A stretch of DNA of 64,000 bases from Diadophis punctatus similis (lineage: Eukaryota > Chordata > Lepidosauria > Squamata > Dipsadidae). The stretch is from NCBI GenBank assembly GCA_023053685.1, contig JALIGW010000016.1:15104973-15168972 (forward strand), given 5' to 3'. Shown here one piece after another: positions 55,328 to 64,000 of this stretch (position 1 is the stretch's first letter; each line of letters starts with the position of its first letter). The notes beneath the pieces were generated by a model. It was not told the origin of the DNA and ran no database searches. It saw nothing but the letters and a program-made list of their open reading frames with translations. A program made the position numbers and the translations under genes.

Positions 55328-55447
55328 CTAAGACAGACAGAGAATGAATGGCCCAAGGTCATACTCCTGACTTCCTGCCTAAGGCAGGACTAGGATTCAC
55401 AGTCTCCCAGTTTCTAGCTTGGTGCCTTAACCACTACACCAAACTGG
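55328..55447 (-). mobile_element. MIR SINE fragment
   Basis: GCCCAAGGTCATACTCCTGA, GGCAGGACTAGGATTCACAG and CTTAACCACTACACCAAACT match the classical MIR core in reverse. Confidence 0.7.
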
Positions 55448-55561
55448 GTCTCAAGACTGAGAATGTAATTTTCAGCACCATAGACAGCTCCAGGATGGGC
55501 AGTAGTGGCAATGTTAATTCAGTACATTACTGTACTATATTTGGCGATGCTTTAAAAAAAG

Positions 55562-55669
55562 GATAGAATAGAATAGAATAGAATAGAATAGAATAGAATA
55601 GAATAGAATAGAATAGAATAGAATAGAATAGAATAGAATAGAATAGAATAGAATAGAATAGAATAGAAT
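55562..55669. repeat. (GAATA)n microsatellite, CR1 tail
   Basis: About 21 units of GAATA directly joined to the CR1 3' end that follows. Confidence 0.97.
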
Positions 55670-56200
55670 TCTTTATTGGCCAAGTGTGATTGGACACACA
55701 ACGAATTTGTCTTTGGTGCAAATGCTCTCAGTGTACATTAAAAAAATACATTCATCAAGAATCATAAGATACAACACTTAGTGATATAGGATACTAAATA
55801 AGCAATCAAATCATACTAGGAAACTAAATAAAACAATATAAATCATAAAGATACATGCAACAAGGTTATAGTCATAAGTGGGAGGAGATAGGTAATCGGA
55901 AGGATGAGAAGAATAATAGTAATACAGTCTTAGTAAATAGTTTGAGAAGGTTGTGGGAATTCGTTGTTTATCAGAGTGATGACATTCGGGGGGAAAACTG
56001 TCCTTGTGTCTAGTTCAGAGGTCTTCAAACTTGGCAACTTTAAGACTTGTGGACTTCAACTTCCAGAATTCTCCAGCCAGCAAAGTCCACAAGTCTTAAA
56101 GTTGCCAAGTTTGGGGACCCCTTGTCTAGTTGTTCTGGTGTGCAGTGCCCTATAGTTACATTTTCTTTAAAAAAAAAACACAAAAAAAACCTATAGCGTT
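55670..56200 (-). mobile_element. Snake-type CR1 LINE 3' end with AATAG tail
   Basis: TTCTTTATTGGCCAAGTGTG, GACACACAACGAATTTGTCT, TAAGTGGGAGGAGATAGGTA, CTAGTTGTTCTGGTGTGCAG. A different CR1 subfamily from the GGTCCCTTCCAACTCTG copies. Interrupted by a fold-back MITE at 56016-56123. Confidence 0.88.
56016..56123. mobile_element. Fold-back MITE nested in the CR1
   Basis: CAGAGGTCTTCAAACTTGGC ... AGTTTGGGGACCCCTT. 8 bp duplication GTCTAGTT (56008-56015 and 56124-56131). Confidence 0.9.
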
Positions 56201-56219
56201 GTTTTCTAAAAAAGAGGAG

Positions 56220-56236
56220 CATACATATACACATAT

Positions 56237-56283
<47 letters not shown>

Positions 56284-56359
56284 TACACATACACATACAC
56301 ATGCACACATGCACACATGCACACATGCATACATGCATATATACATACATACATACATA

Positions 56360-56410
<51 letters not shown>
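56220..56410. repeat. Mixed (CA)n (TA)n (ACATGC)n (GT)n microsatellite
   Basis: Alternating pyrimidine-purine throughout: (CA), (TA)12, (CATACA), (ACATGC), (CATA) and (GT)25. Prone to left-handed DNA. Confidence 0.96.
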
Positions 56411-57735
56411 CAATTGTTCTGATTGATGCTATCTCTTTTCAATAGTGAAATCAATTTATGTTTCATGTGATCTTTTTTTCTAAACACTGCAAATACTTAT
56501 TTTTTCATAGCCGTACTTGCAATTCTTGCTTTGCTCTTTGGCTAAATCAAACTATTAATTACTCTCTTCCACCCTTACCGAATTCAGCATCCTGTTCCTG
56601 GAAATAATCTTTTTCTGCATGCATTATTTAGGATGTACATCCACCTTCATCTCTTGTTTCAAATTTATCTACCTCCCATTCCCTTGTTTTAAATTTATCT
56701 ATCCCCATAATTTTTTTTTTAAAAAAGCATCTGATTACAAAATTGCAACAATTTAACCTTCCCAGCTCAAGTACAACAAGCAAATGCTGAGAAAGTATAT
56801 GGCACATCTTTGGGGGATTTCAGTACTTTTATTTACCTTTTAGGAGATCCTCATTGGTAGTCTGGTTCAGTATTTTCCAACCTTGACAAATTCCAGATGG
56901 ATGGATTTCAGCTCACAGAATTTCCCAGCCAATATAGCCTCTACTGAATATTCTGCAGATTTGAAATTCACCCATCTGTAACTTGCCAAAATTGGGAAGC
57001 ATTGATCTGGTTCCTAGAAGAGATAGACTATGCATCATTGGATGGATGGTTTCTGAAAGACTATGGCTTCTCGATTGCATATTTACTTTCTTCTCATTTG
57101 CTTCTCCCTGTTCCGGCTTATGGTACTGACTTGTGTTCCATCCCAATGAAGTTTCCTAGCCTCTGATTTAGTTTCTGAATTGCCAGATGGGTCCATAGCA
57201 ACCAAAATGAAGCTTTGAAAGGTTTTGAAACTCTAGACCTTTCTCCCACTGGTAAATACAAGAGGCATATATTCAACCACTATGTGCTTGAAGGGTCAAG
57301 TGTCTCTATAAGCCATTGGTGGTCTTCAACATTTGTTCCTATTACAAAGAGAATGTCAGATAGGAATTTTCCTACCAAGAGGCGATTTTAGGATCTTGCT
57401 TCCTTGAAGTCATTCATACTTAGAAAATAAAACCGAGATTCAAATCTAATTAACAAAATATTTATTTCGGTACAAAAGTAACAAAAAATAAACCCTTAAT
57501 AAACTACATCTTCTCAGCTAATGGATTCACGTCTGCCTTTGGCAGGCATCGAAGAAGAAAGGAAGTGGAAGTTGACAAAACTCCTGAAATGCACGCATGC
57601 GTAGTAAAACATATCACATGTCTGCTTGATTAGAAATAAACCTTAGAAAACAGTAGAGATGCACAACTGGAAATTATTCACATCCTGACAGAGAAATTAG
57701 AGCCTGCTAGATTCATCAACTATCACAATATGATA
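56411..57735. other. MTNR1B intron 1 or upstream, mostly unassigned
   Basis: 1.3 kb. A decayed fold-back MITE is seen at about 56868-57005 (TTCCAACCTTGACAAATTCC and TAACTTGCCAAAATTGGGAA). No exon 1 candidate (TM1 with LRN-G donor) was found. Confidence 0.5.
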
Positions 57736-57739
57736 AATT

Positions 57740-58160
57740 TAAGGTGTTGGTTTTGACCTTTAAAGCCCTACATGGCTCAGGGCCATGATACCTGCGGGAC
57801 CGCATCCTACCGCATACATCCCTATGACCAGTTAGGTCCCACAGAGTTGGTCTCCTCCGGGTCCCTTTAGCCAAGCAATGTCGGCTGGCGGGCCCGCGGG
57901 GGAGAGCCTTCTCTGTGGGAGCCCCCTCCCTTTGGAACCAACTCCCCCCGGAGATCCGGACTATTCCCACCCTGCGGGCCTTCCATAAAGCCATTAAAAC
58001 ATGGCTCTTCTGGCAGGCGGGGTAATATTGAGATCAATCCCCCATGTATGAATGTTGATGTGTTTTTAATTTTTTGTAATTTTTAATCATTTTAAATATG
58101 GTTTTATATTGTTCTTATATTATGCTGTACGCCGCCCTGAGTCCCATGGGAGTTGGGTGG
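57740..58160 (+). mobile_element. Non-LTR retrotransposon 3' end
   Basis: Translates in part to LPPEIRTIPTLRAFHKAIKT-type sequence (reverse-transcriptase C-terminal end), followed by the 3' UTR with GCCGCCCTGAGTCCCATGGG and CATAAATAAAT tail. CR1/L2-like clade. Exact family not fixed. Confidence 0.75.
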
Positions 58161-58164
58161 CCTA

Positions 58165-58173
58165 TAAGAACCA

Positions 58174-58248
<75 letters not shown>

Positions 58249-58295
58249 GTAAATAAGTAAATAAATAAGTAAGTAAATAAATAAATAAATAAATA
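58165..58295. repeat. (AAAT)n microsatellite
   Basis: Tail array of the LINE at 57740, about 30 units with a few AAGT variants. Confidence 0.97.
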
Positions 58296-58443
58296 CACAA
58301 AGGTTTTGTAGACAGCAAGCAAACAGAGGGGTGAATAGAACGGTGGGCTAGCCTTCACCTAAAGCTTGGATGGATCTCTTGAGTGAAGAAGTCTAGCAGA
58401 GTGGTGGAATTATAGACTCACCAATCTAGATTCCTACATTCTT

Positions 58444-58565
58444 CAGGGGTCTCCAACTTTGGCAACTTTAAGACTTGTGGACTTCAACTCCCAGACTTTG
58501 CTGGCTGAGGAACTCTGGGAGTTGAAGTCCACAAGTCTTAAAGTTACCAAGGTTGGAGACCTCTG
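58444..58565. mobile_element. Fold-back MITE between 19 bp direct repeats
   Basis: CAGGGGTCTCCAACTTTGGC ... AAGGTTGGAGACCTCTG. Flanked by AATCTAGATTCCTACATTC at 58423-58441 and 58567-58585, much longer than the 8 bp usual for this family. Confidence 0.92.
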
Positions 58566-58585
58566 TAATCTAGATTCCTACATTC

Positions 58586-58995
58586 CTTTGTTTGTTCATC
58601 ACAGACAGCATGATCGCTTTCTCATGACATGCACAAGATCTGATAATCCTTTGGCTTATAATGTTTTAGATTTATACTATTTCATTTCTTATATGCTGCT
58701 CCATTTCTGGAGCTTCACAGAGGCTTATAAGATATACGAACTGTTTTGAATACAAAACAGCGATAAGAAATAATCAACATACGGGCCACAATTTGAAGTT
58801 AGCATATTTTAGTGGTCTCCAAAAGCCCTGCAAAGTTATTGGGGGGTATTCCGAAAATTTCAGGGGTAGAATATTCCAAAGAATGAGGACCATTAGAGAG
58901 AAAGTTTGACTGCTATTTCCCTGTAGATCGCATTTCCTTTCCAGTTCAATTTTAGAAACCTACCTTTTCACTGTCTTTGATACAAAGAGCTTAAT
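58586..58995. other. Nothing recognised
   Basis: No feature recognised in about 400 bp. Confidence 0.5.
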
Positions 58996-58999
58996 CCAC

Positions 59000-59205
59000 T
59001 CGAGCTCACCCCAAGTATGTATGGTTGTTGAATGGTTGTTCGATGTTTTTTTTTATACTGTGTTTTAAATTTTTATATTTGTTTTTAATTAATATTTAAT
59101 ATTTGGTTTATTCTTGTATTTTTCTCTGTTGTACGCCGCTCTGAGTCCTTCGGGAGTTGGGCGGCATATAAGAATACCAAAATAAATAAATAAATAAATA
59201 AATAC
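59000..59205 (+). mobile_element. LINE 3' tail (57740 family)
   Basis: TTGTACGCCGCTCTGAGTCC, GAGTTGGGCGGCATATAAGA and an (AAAT)n tail. Confidence 0.85.
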
Positions 59206-59580
59206 AAGTATTCCTCGATTTACAAACACGATTGGGACTGGAAGTTCCGCTGCTAAGTGAGGTAGTTGTTAAGTGAATTGCATCCAATTTTACAAACTTT
59301 GTTGCTGCAGACATTAAATCAATCACTGCCGTCGTTAAGTGAATCACACAGTTGGGAAGTGAACCTGGTTCCTCCATTGACTTTGCTTGTTGGAAAGTGT
59401 CTAGAAAAGTCACAATAATTTTCATAAATATATGCCAATTGCCAAACACCCACATTTTGGTCGTATGGGGATGTCGTGATGTTGGTCGTAAGTACAAGGA
59501 TTGGTTGCAAGTCACTTTTTTCAGCAGTGTTATGACTCCACATGGTCATAAATGAATGCCATAAATTGAGGACTTTCTAT
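59206..59580. mobile_element. Tigger-like MITE, diverged
   Basis: CAAGTATTCCTCGATTTACA to AAATTGAGGACTTTCTATTA. Internal order matches the family. Confidence 0.85.
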
Positions 59581-59644
59581 TAAGCTGAAAGAGAATGAAC
59601 CACTACAATTTCTCATACTAATGCTGTTTACAATGCAGTTAGCA

Positions 59645-59862
59645 ATTGCAATAGCACTTAGACTTATATACAGCCTTCTCTAAGCAGTTTACAGAGTCAG
59701 CCTATTGCCCCCAACAATCTGGGTCCTCATTTTACTGATCTCGGAAGGATGGAAGGCTGAGTCAACCTTGAGCTGGTGAGAATCGAACTGCCAAATTGCA
59801 GGCAGCCGGCAGGCAGCAGAAGTAGTACTGCATTCTAACCACTGTGCCACTAATCATGGTTA
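59645..59862 (-). mobile_element. tRNA/CORE-type SINE (MIR-like), reverse
   Basis: AGCACTTAGACTTATATACA, GCCCCCAACAATCTGGGTCC, GGTGAGAATCGAACTGCC (B-box complement), TAACCACTGTGCCAC. Confidence 0.9.
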
Positions 59863-60594
59863 TCTCCTGAATTCCAGCTCTGATCCATTGTAGCCAGAAC
59901 AGCCAAAGGTAAGGGATGATAGAAACTGCACCCGAGCAATACTAAGTGGTTCACAGCTCATCTATGCCTAAGCGAGACATATTCGCACGGTTGAAGGAAT
60001 CACATCATTTGCAAGAGTGACACAAAATCCCCCAAACCTTTTTTTTGGGGGGGGGGGGAAGAAGTTGAAAATGCAGTGCAAACAACTTGCAAATTCAGGG
60101 GCTTTGGGGTGAAACCCTAATACAGGAGGGATGTGGGCTTCTACCTGCCAGAATGTTAATGCATTGCTCACTTGTTTATTAGACTGCTAATTACAATAAT
60201 GATAACCATTTTGAAAAGCAAGGGATGTGGGTGGGCCTGAAGGGATCGACTTGAAGCTGAACAGAAACCTCCTACTTTCTGCCTACTCACAGGCTTTGAG
60301 TATTGAGTCAAACTAACTAAACTGGAAGAACCTTATACAGCAAGACAAAGATGAAATATATACCATTCTTCATCCAGCAAAAATCAAGTGCAATTCCCCA
60401 AAACCATTAACAGATGACAAGGGACGGCCAATAATATATCTTCTTGAGTTGAATTCAGGGAGTATAGAGTCAACGTAAGAATTGTACAGAAAGGTTTCCA
60501 ATGGCATTCATACAGGGGCCATTATAGGGGCATTCACTTACCCCATTTCCATCATTATAATACTATTGGAGAAGGAAGAAGACAAGAATGATCA
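59863..60594. other. Nothing recognised
   Basis: About 730 bp with a G-run at 60048-60059. No repeat or exon recognised. Confidence 0.5.
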
Positions 60595-61640
60595 GATAAC
60601 AGAATAACAGAGTTGGAAGGGACCTTGGAGGTCTTCTAGCCCAACCCCCTGCTCAGGCAGGAAACTTTATATTGTGTCAGACAAATGCTTATCCAATTTC
60701 TTCTTAAAAACTTCCAGTGTTGGAGCACCAACAACCGCTGGAGGCAAACCGTTCCACTGGTTAATTGTTCTAACTGTCATTCTAACTTAGTTCTAGGTTG
60801 CTTCTCTCCTTGATTAGTTTCCATCCATTGCTTCTTGTCCTGTTTCAGGAGCTTTGGAGAATGGGTTGACCCCCTTCTTCTTTGTAGCAGCCCCTTAGAT
60901 ATTGGAACACTGGTATCATGTTTGTTTATTTATTTATATTTATTTTATTTGTCAAACACGAACAAGATAGCAGGTATAGGTATAAACATAAACGAAGGAA
61001 GTAAGTACAGATAAATGGGGACAGTAAGACAGGGACGGTAGGCACGCTGGTGCGCTTATGCACGCTCCCTTTATGGACCTCTTAGGAATGGGGTGAGGTC
61101 CATGGTAGACCGTTTGAGGTTGAAGCTGTGAGGGTTTGAGGCTGTAACAACGGAGTTGGGTAGAGCATTCCAGACGTTGACCACTCTGTTGCTGAAGTCG
61201 TATTTTCTGCAATCGAGTTTGGAGCGGTTTACCTTGAGTTTGTATTGATTGTTTGCCCGTGTATTATTGTGGTTGAAGCTGAAGAAGTCGTTGACAGGTA
61301 AGACGTTATAGCAGACACTTTTGTGTACTATGCTTAGATCGGACCGCAGGTGGTGCAGTTCCAGATTGTCCAAGCCCAGAATTTTAAGCCTCGTGGCATG
61401 AGGGATTCTATTGTGAGTAGAGGAGTGGAGTACTCTTCTCGTGAAATACCTCTGGACCCACCCAATCGTGTTAATGTCCGATATACAGTGTGGATTCCAG
61501 GCGGATGAGCTGTATTCAAGAATTGGTCTGGCAAAGGTTTTGTATGTCACCCCTAGTCCTTCTTTTCTATCTACCTTTCTACCTAGGCTGCAAAAATCTG
61601 AATGATTACTAGATGGTAGCACACATTGGTTTTCTAGTTC
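60595..61640 (-). mobile_element. CR1 LINE 3' end split by another LINE
   Basis: CR1 part 1 (60595-60919: AACAGAGTTGGAAGGGACCT to GAACACTGGTATCATGT) and part 2 (61549 onward: TGTCACCCCTAGTCCTTCTT) join across the LINE at 60920-61548. Confidence 0.88.
60920..61548 (-). pseudogene. LINE reverse-transcriptase C-terminus, inserted in CR1
   Basis: A - strand frame (up to 183 codons, 61071-61622 including some flanking sequence) contains YKTFARPILEYSSSAWNPHC, IGWVQRYFTRRVLH, LKILGLDNLELHHLRSDLSI and VNVWNALPNSVVTASNPHSF. This is the C-terminal end of a Jockey/CR1-superfamily reverse transcriptase. The tail is (TAAA)n at 60922-60948. 5' truncated. The coding part is open, so the insertion is relatively recent. 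Confidence 0.85.
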
Positions 61641-61719
61641 TCTTGGAGGCCATTCAAGTGGTAATCTTAAGTTTTACAGTTCAGAGTTAGTAACCCCAAA
61701 GGTGTTTTTATGTTAAAGG

Positions 61720-62047
61720 CAGGGGTGAAATCCAGCAGGTTCTGACAGGTTCTGGAGAACTGGTAGTAGAAATTTTGAGTAGTTCGGAGAACTGGTAGTG
61801 AAAATTTTGAGTAGTTCGGAGAACCGGTAGCGGAAATTTTGAGTAGTTCGGAGAACCGGCAAATACCACCTCTGGCTGGTCCCAGAGTGGGGTGGCAATG
61901 GGGATTTTGCAATATCCTTCCCCCAGGAGTGGGGAGGGAATGGGGATTTTTCAGTATCCTTCCCCTGCCACGCCCACCAAGCCACACCATGCCCACCAAG
62001 CCACGCCCACAGAACCGGTAGTAAAAAAAATTTGGATTTCACCACTG
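61720..62047. mobile_element. hAT-type MITE (CAGGGGTGAAATCC)
   Basis: CAGGGGTGAAATCCAGCAGG to AATTTGGATTTCACCACTG. Interior repeats TTTTGAGTAGTTCGGAGAAC three times (35 bp units). Inserted in a Penelope-like arm. Confidence 0.88.
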
Positions 62048-62190
62048 GTAAAGGCAACTGAACTGTCTGATTTTTCTTTAAGAGGTTTTGCTTCTCATCC
62101 AAGGAGCTTCTTCAGTTCTAACTAACTGGTGCAGAATGGAAAGGGTCTAATACTCCCTGAAATTAACCAGTCATTAACATTTTAGTAGCC
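62048..62190 (-). mobile_element. Penelope-like arm
   Basis: GGCAACTGAACTGTCTGATT and TTGCTTCTCATCCAAGGAGC. On the - strand it carries a diverged hammerhead-like core. Confidence 0.7.
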
Positions 62191-62614
62191 TTCATATTTA
62201 GAAACCTTAAGATTTAAGATGAGTTGTAAGATTTGGTAGTCTTAAGAAAGCCAAAAGTACAGGCTTAAATTGATTGGATTCAACGATTTCCCCTCTGTTC
62301 TCCCAAGTCTTAAAATTAATCACATATTTTGAGTTGAATTCATGTTTCATAGTGACTATAATCATGTGCTCTGTAACAAGTTGTGATGATGTCAACATGA
62401 CCCTTGAATTTACAAGATGATTGTTGCGCACATGGCGTGATTACATAAAGATGTATAAAATACATTGTAAGTCCCATTGTTTGCCTGATGATGTCACCAC
62501 AGCCACCTCCTGATTTCCTCCACCTCACCTTGAAGGAGTTTTTACCGGAGGGTCAGATTAAACACTGACACCAGTCACTCAATTAGCAGCTATGTAATAT
62601 GATAAAGTTGACGT
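62191..62614. other. Nothing recognised
   Basis: No repeat recognised in about 420 bp. Confidence 0.5.
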
Positions 62615-63162
62615 ATCTCTGGTGGCACAGTGGTTAGAATGCAGTATTGCAAGCTAATTCAGCTCGCTGCCAGGAATTCGATCCTCACCGGCTCCAGGTT
62701 GACTCAGCCTTCCAATCCTTCCGAGGTCGGTAAAATGAGGACCCAGATTGTTGGGGGCAATATGCTGACTCTGTAAACCTCTTAGAGAGGGCTGTAAAGC
62801 ACTGTGAGGTAAAGGTAAAGGTTCCTCTCACACATATGTGCTAGTCATTCCCGACTCTAGGGGCGGTGCTCATCTCCCTTTCAAAACCGAAGAGCCAGCA
62901 CTGTCCGAAGACATCTCCGGGGTCATGTGGCCAGCATGACTAAACGCCGAAGGTGCATGGAACGCTGTTACCTTCCCACCAAAGGTGGTCCCTATTTTTC
63001 TACTTGCATTTTTACATGCTTTCGAACTGCTAGGTTGGCAGAAGCTGGGACAAGTAACGGGAGCTCACTCCGTTATGCGGTGCTAGGGATTCGAACCGCC
63101 GAACTGCCGACCTTTCTGATCGACAAGCTCAGCGCCTTACTAAGTGCTATTGCTATTGCTAT
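62615..63162 (+). mobile_element. tRNA/CORE-type SINE split by a Sauria SINE
   Basis: Head CTGGTGGCACAGTGGTTAGA, body TAAAATGAGGACCCAGATTG, interrupted after GCACTGTGAG at 62812, tail resumes CTAAGTGCTATTGCTATTGC at 63139-63162. Confidence 0.9.
62812..63139 (-). mobile_element. Sauria-type SINE, nearly full length, nested
   Basis: AAAGGTTCCTCTCACACATA, CTAGTCATTCCCGACTCTAG, TTTCGAACTGCTAGGTTGGC, GGGATTCGAACCGCCGAACT (B-box complement). Most complete reverse copy in the window. Confidence 0.93.
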
Positions 63163-63664
63163 CTAGCAGACTCTAATTTCTCTTTCTAATAGGAGCAGAT
63201 AGTGAAGACCAGCAACGGCTTATACTGTCTTGCACAAGTAATCAGATCCACACATGTAGAGTTCAAGCTAACTACTTTATTCTGCCTGTTATATAGGAAT
63301 CTCCCAAGACTGTTTGACTTCCCTTGGAAGCAGATAGATAAGCTCCCATGGAGCTTAAAGAAAATCAGTCCTGGATCTCTTGCAGCTATGCAACCATCCA
63401 GGGCTAATTCCCTGCTTGATCCCTCCTTCCTATCTGGCTGGGTGTTTGCCAACATACACAGACATTTGATACCCTTCAAGCCCATAGTGGCTGAATCCAT
63501 CTCTCCGATATTTACTAGTGGGGGGAAAAAGTCTAGAGTTTCAAAAACTTTCAAAGCTTCATTCTGGTTGCTATGGACCCAATGGATATCAGGGGTAAAT
63601 AACAGGTGAGATGCAGGCAAATAGGCTGCATTGGAGTGGTAAACTTTGCTATTTACCCTACATC
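63163..63664. other. Nothing recognised
   Basis: About 500 bp, open on both strands (63186-63743 - and 63202-63609 +) but with no recognised domain. Not called a gene. Confidence 0.45.
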
Positions 63665-63886
63665 CAGAGGTGGTATTCAGCTGGTTCTGACCGGTTCTGG
63701 CGAACCTGTAGCGGAAATTTTGAGTAGTTCGGAGAACCGGCAAATACTACCTCTGGCTGGACCCACCCCGCTCTATTTGCTGCCTCCCAGATTGGCTGGG
63801 TCTTTTTTTGTTGCCCTGCACAGGAGAACGGAGCTGGAAAGCAGGTTAGTACGGTGGAGAAGGAATGGGGATTTTGCAGTATCCTT
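63665..63886. mobile_element. hAT-type MITE (relative of 61720), truncated
   Basis: CAGAGGTGGTATTCAGCTGG, AATTTTGAGTAGTTCGGAGA. Cut off by the SINE at 63887. Confidence 0.75.
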
Positions 63887-64000
63887 TAGCAATAGCAATA
63901 GCACTTAGACTTATATACCGCTTCATAGTGCTTTACAGCCCTCTCTAAGTGGTTTACAGAGTCAGCATATTGCCCCCAACAATCTGGGTCCTCATTTTAC
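63887..64000 (-). mobile_element. tRNA/CORE-type SINE (MIR-like), cut by window edge
   Basis: AGCAATAGCAATAGCACTTA tail, then TATACCGCTTCATAGTGCTT and CCAACAATCTGGGTCCTCAT. Confidence 0.92.

Noticed and set aside
63186..63743. 185-codon - strand frame and 135-codon + strand frame
   Set aside because: Overlapping on opposite strands, no recognisable domain, and the - frame runs into a MITE. A genuine gene cannot be excluded but is not supported.

Overview
The window is a piece of vertebrate chromosome, most likely from an advanced (colubroid) snake. The evidence is spliced vertebrate genes with GT-AG introns and a repeat mix typical of squamates: CR1 LINE 3' ends carrying AATAG-type microsatellite tails (reported for snake CR1 elements), tRNA-derived SINEs with a Bov-B-type tail (Sauria type), a Bov-B LINE end, L1 ORF2 ends, many hAT-type MITEs, and long microsatellites. 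The organism call is an inference from this mix.

Two real genes are visible, arranged tail to tail. SLC36A4 (amino acid transporter PAT4) lies on the + strand. Its last seven coding exons are at 223-318, 2877-2961, 10194-10421, 12149-12247, 15983-16152, 21946-22115 and 34530-34837. They join in frame to 384 codons plus a stop; the N-terminal exons lie left of the window. MTNR1B (melatonin receptor 1B) lies on the - strand. Only its large second exon (53817-54658) is seen, and exon 1 was not found between 54659 and 64000. As I recall the human 11q14.3 map, the same two genes are neighbours there and also converge, which supports both identifications.

Nearly everything else is mobile-element debris. 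By region: 1-34.5 kb holds SLC36A4 introns with nested hAT MITEs, CR1, L1, SINEs and solo LTRs, plus a 2.1 kb hAT element with a transposase remnant (17872-19997). 34.8-53.8 kb is intergenic and dense in MITEs, several inserted into one another. 54.7-64 kb is MTNR1B intron 1 or upstream DNA, with LINEs, SINEs and microsatellites. Many insertions are delimited exactly by target-site duplications: 8 bp for hAT elements, 5 bp for LTRs.

The most interesting signals are these. (1) Three of the eight exons have a 3' splice site whose pyrimidine tract is a long (CT)n microsatellite, AG-free for about 100-157 nt, with a branch-point-like motif on its far side. (2) Repeated Penelope-like fold-back copies carry a hammerhead-ribozyme-like core. 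(3) NRF1-type palindromes are spread by several MITE families. (4) One MITE is a 332 bp near-perfect palindrome. (5) A transposon end and a SINE directly abut SLC36A4 splice sites. No operon, CRISPR array or prokaryotic system is present.
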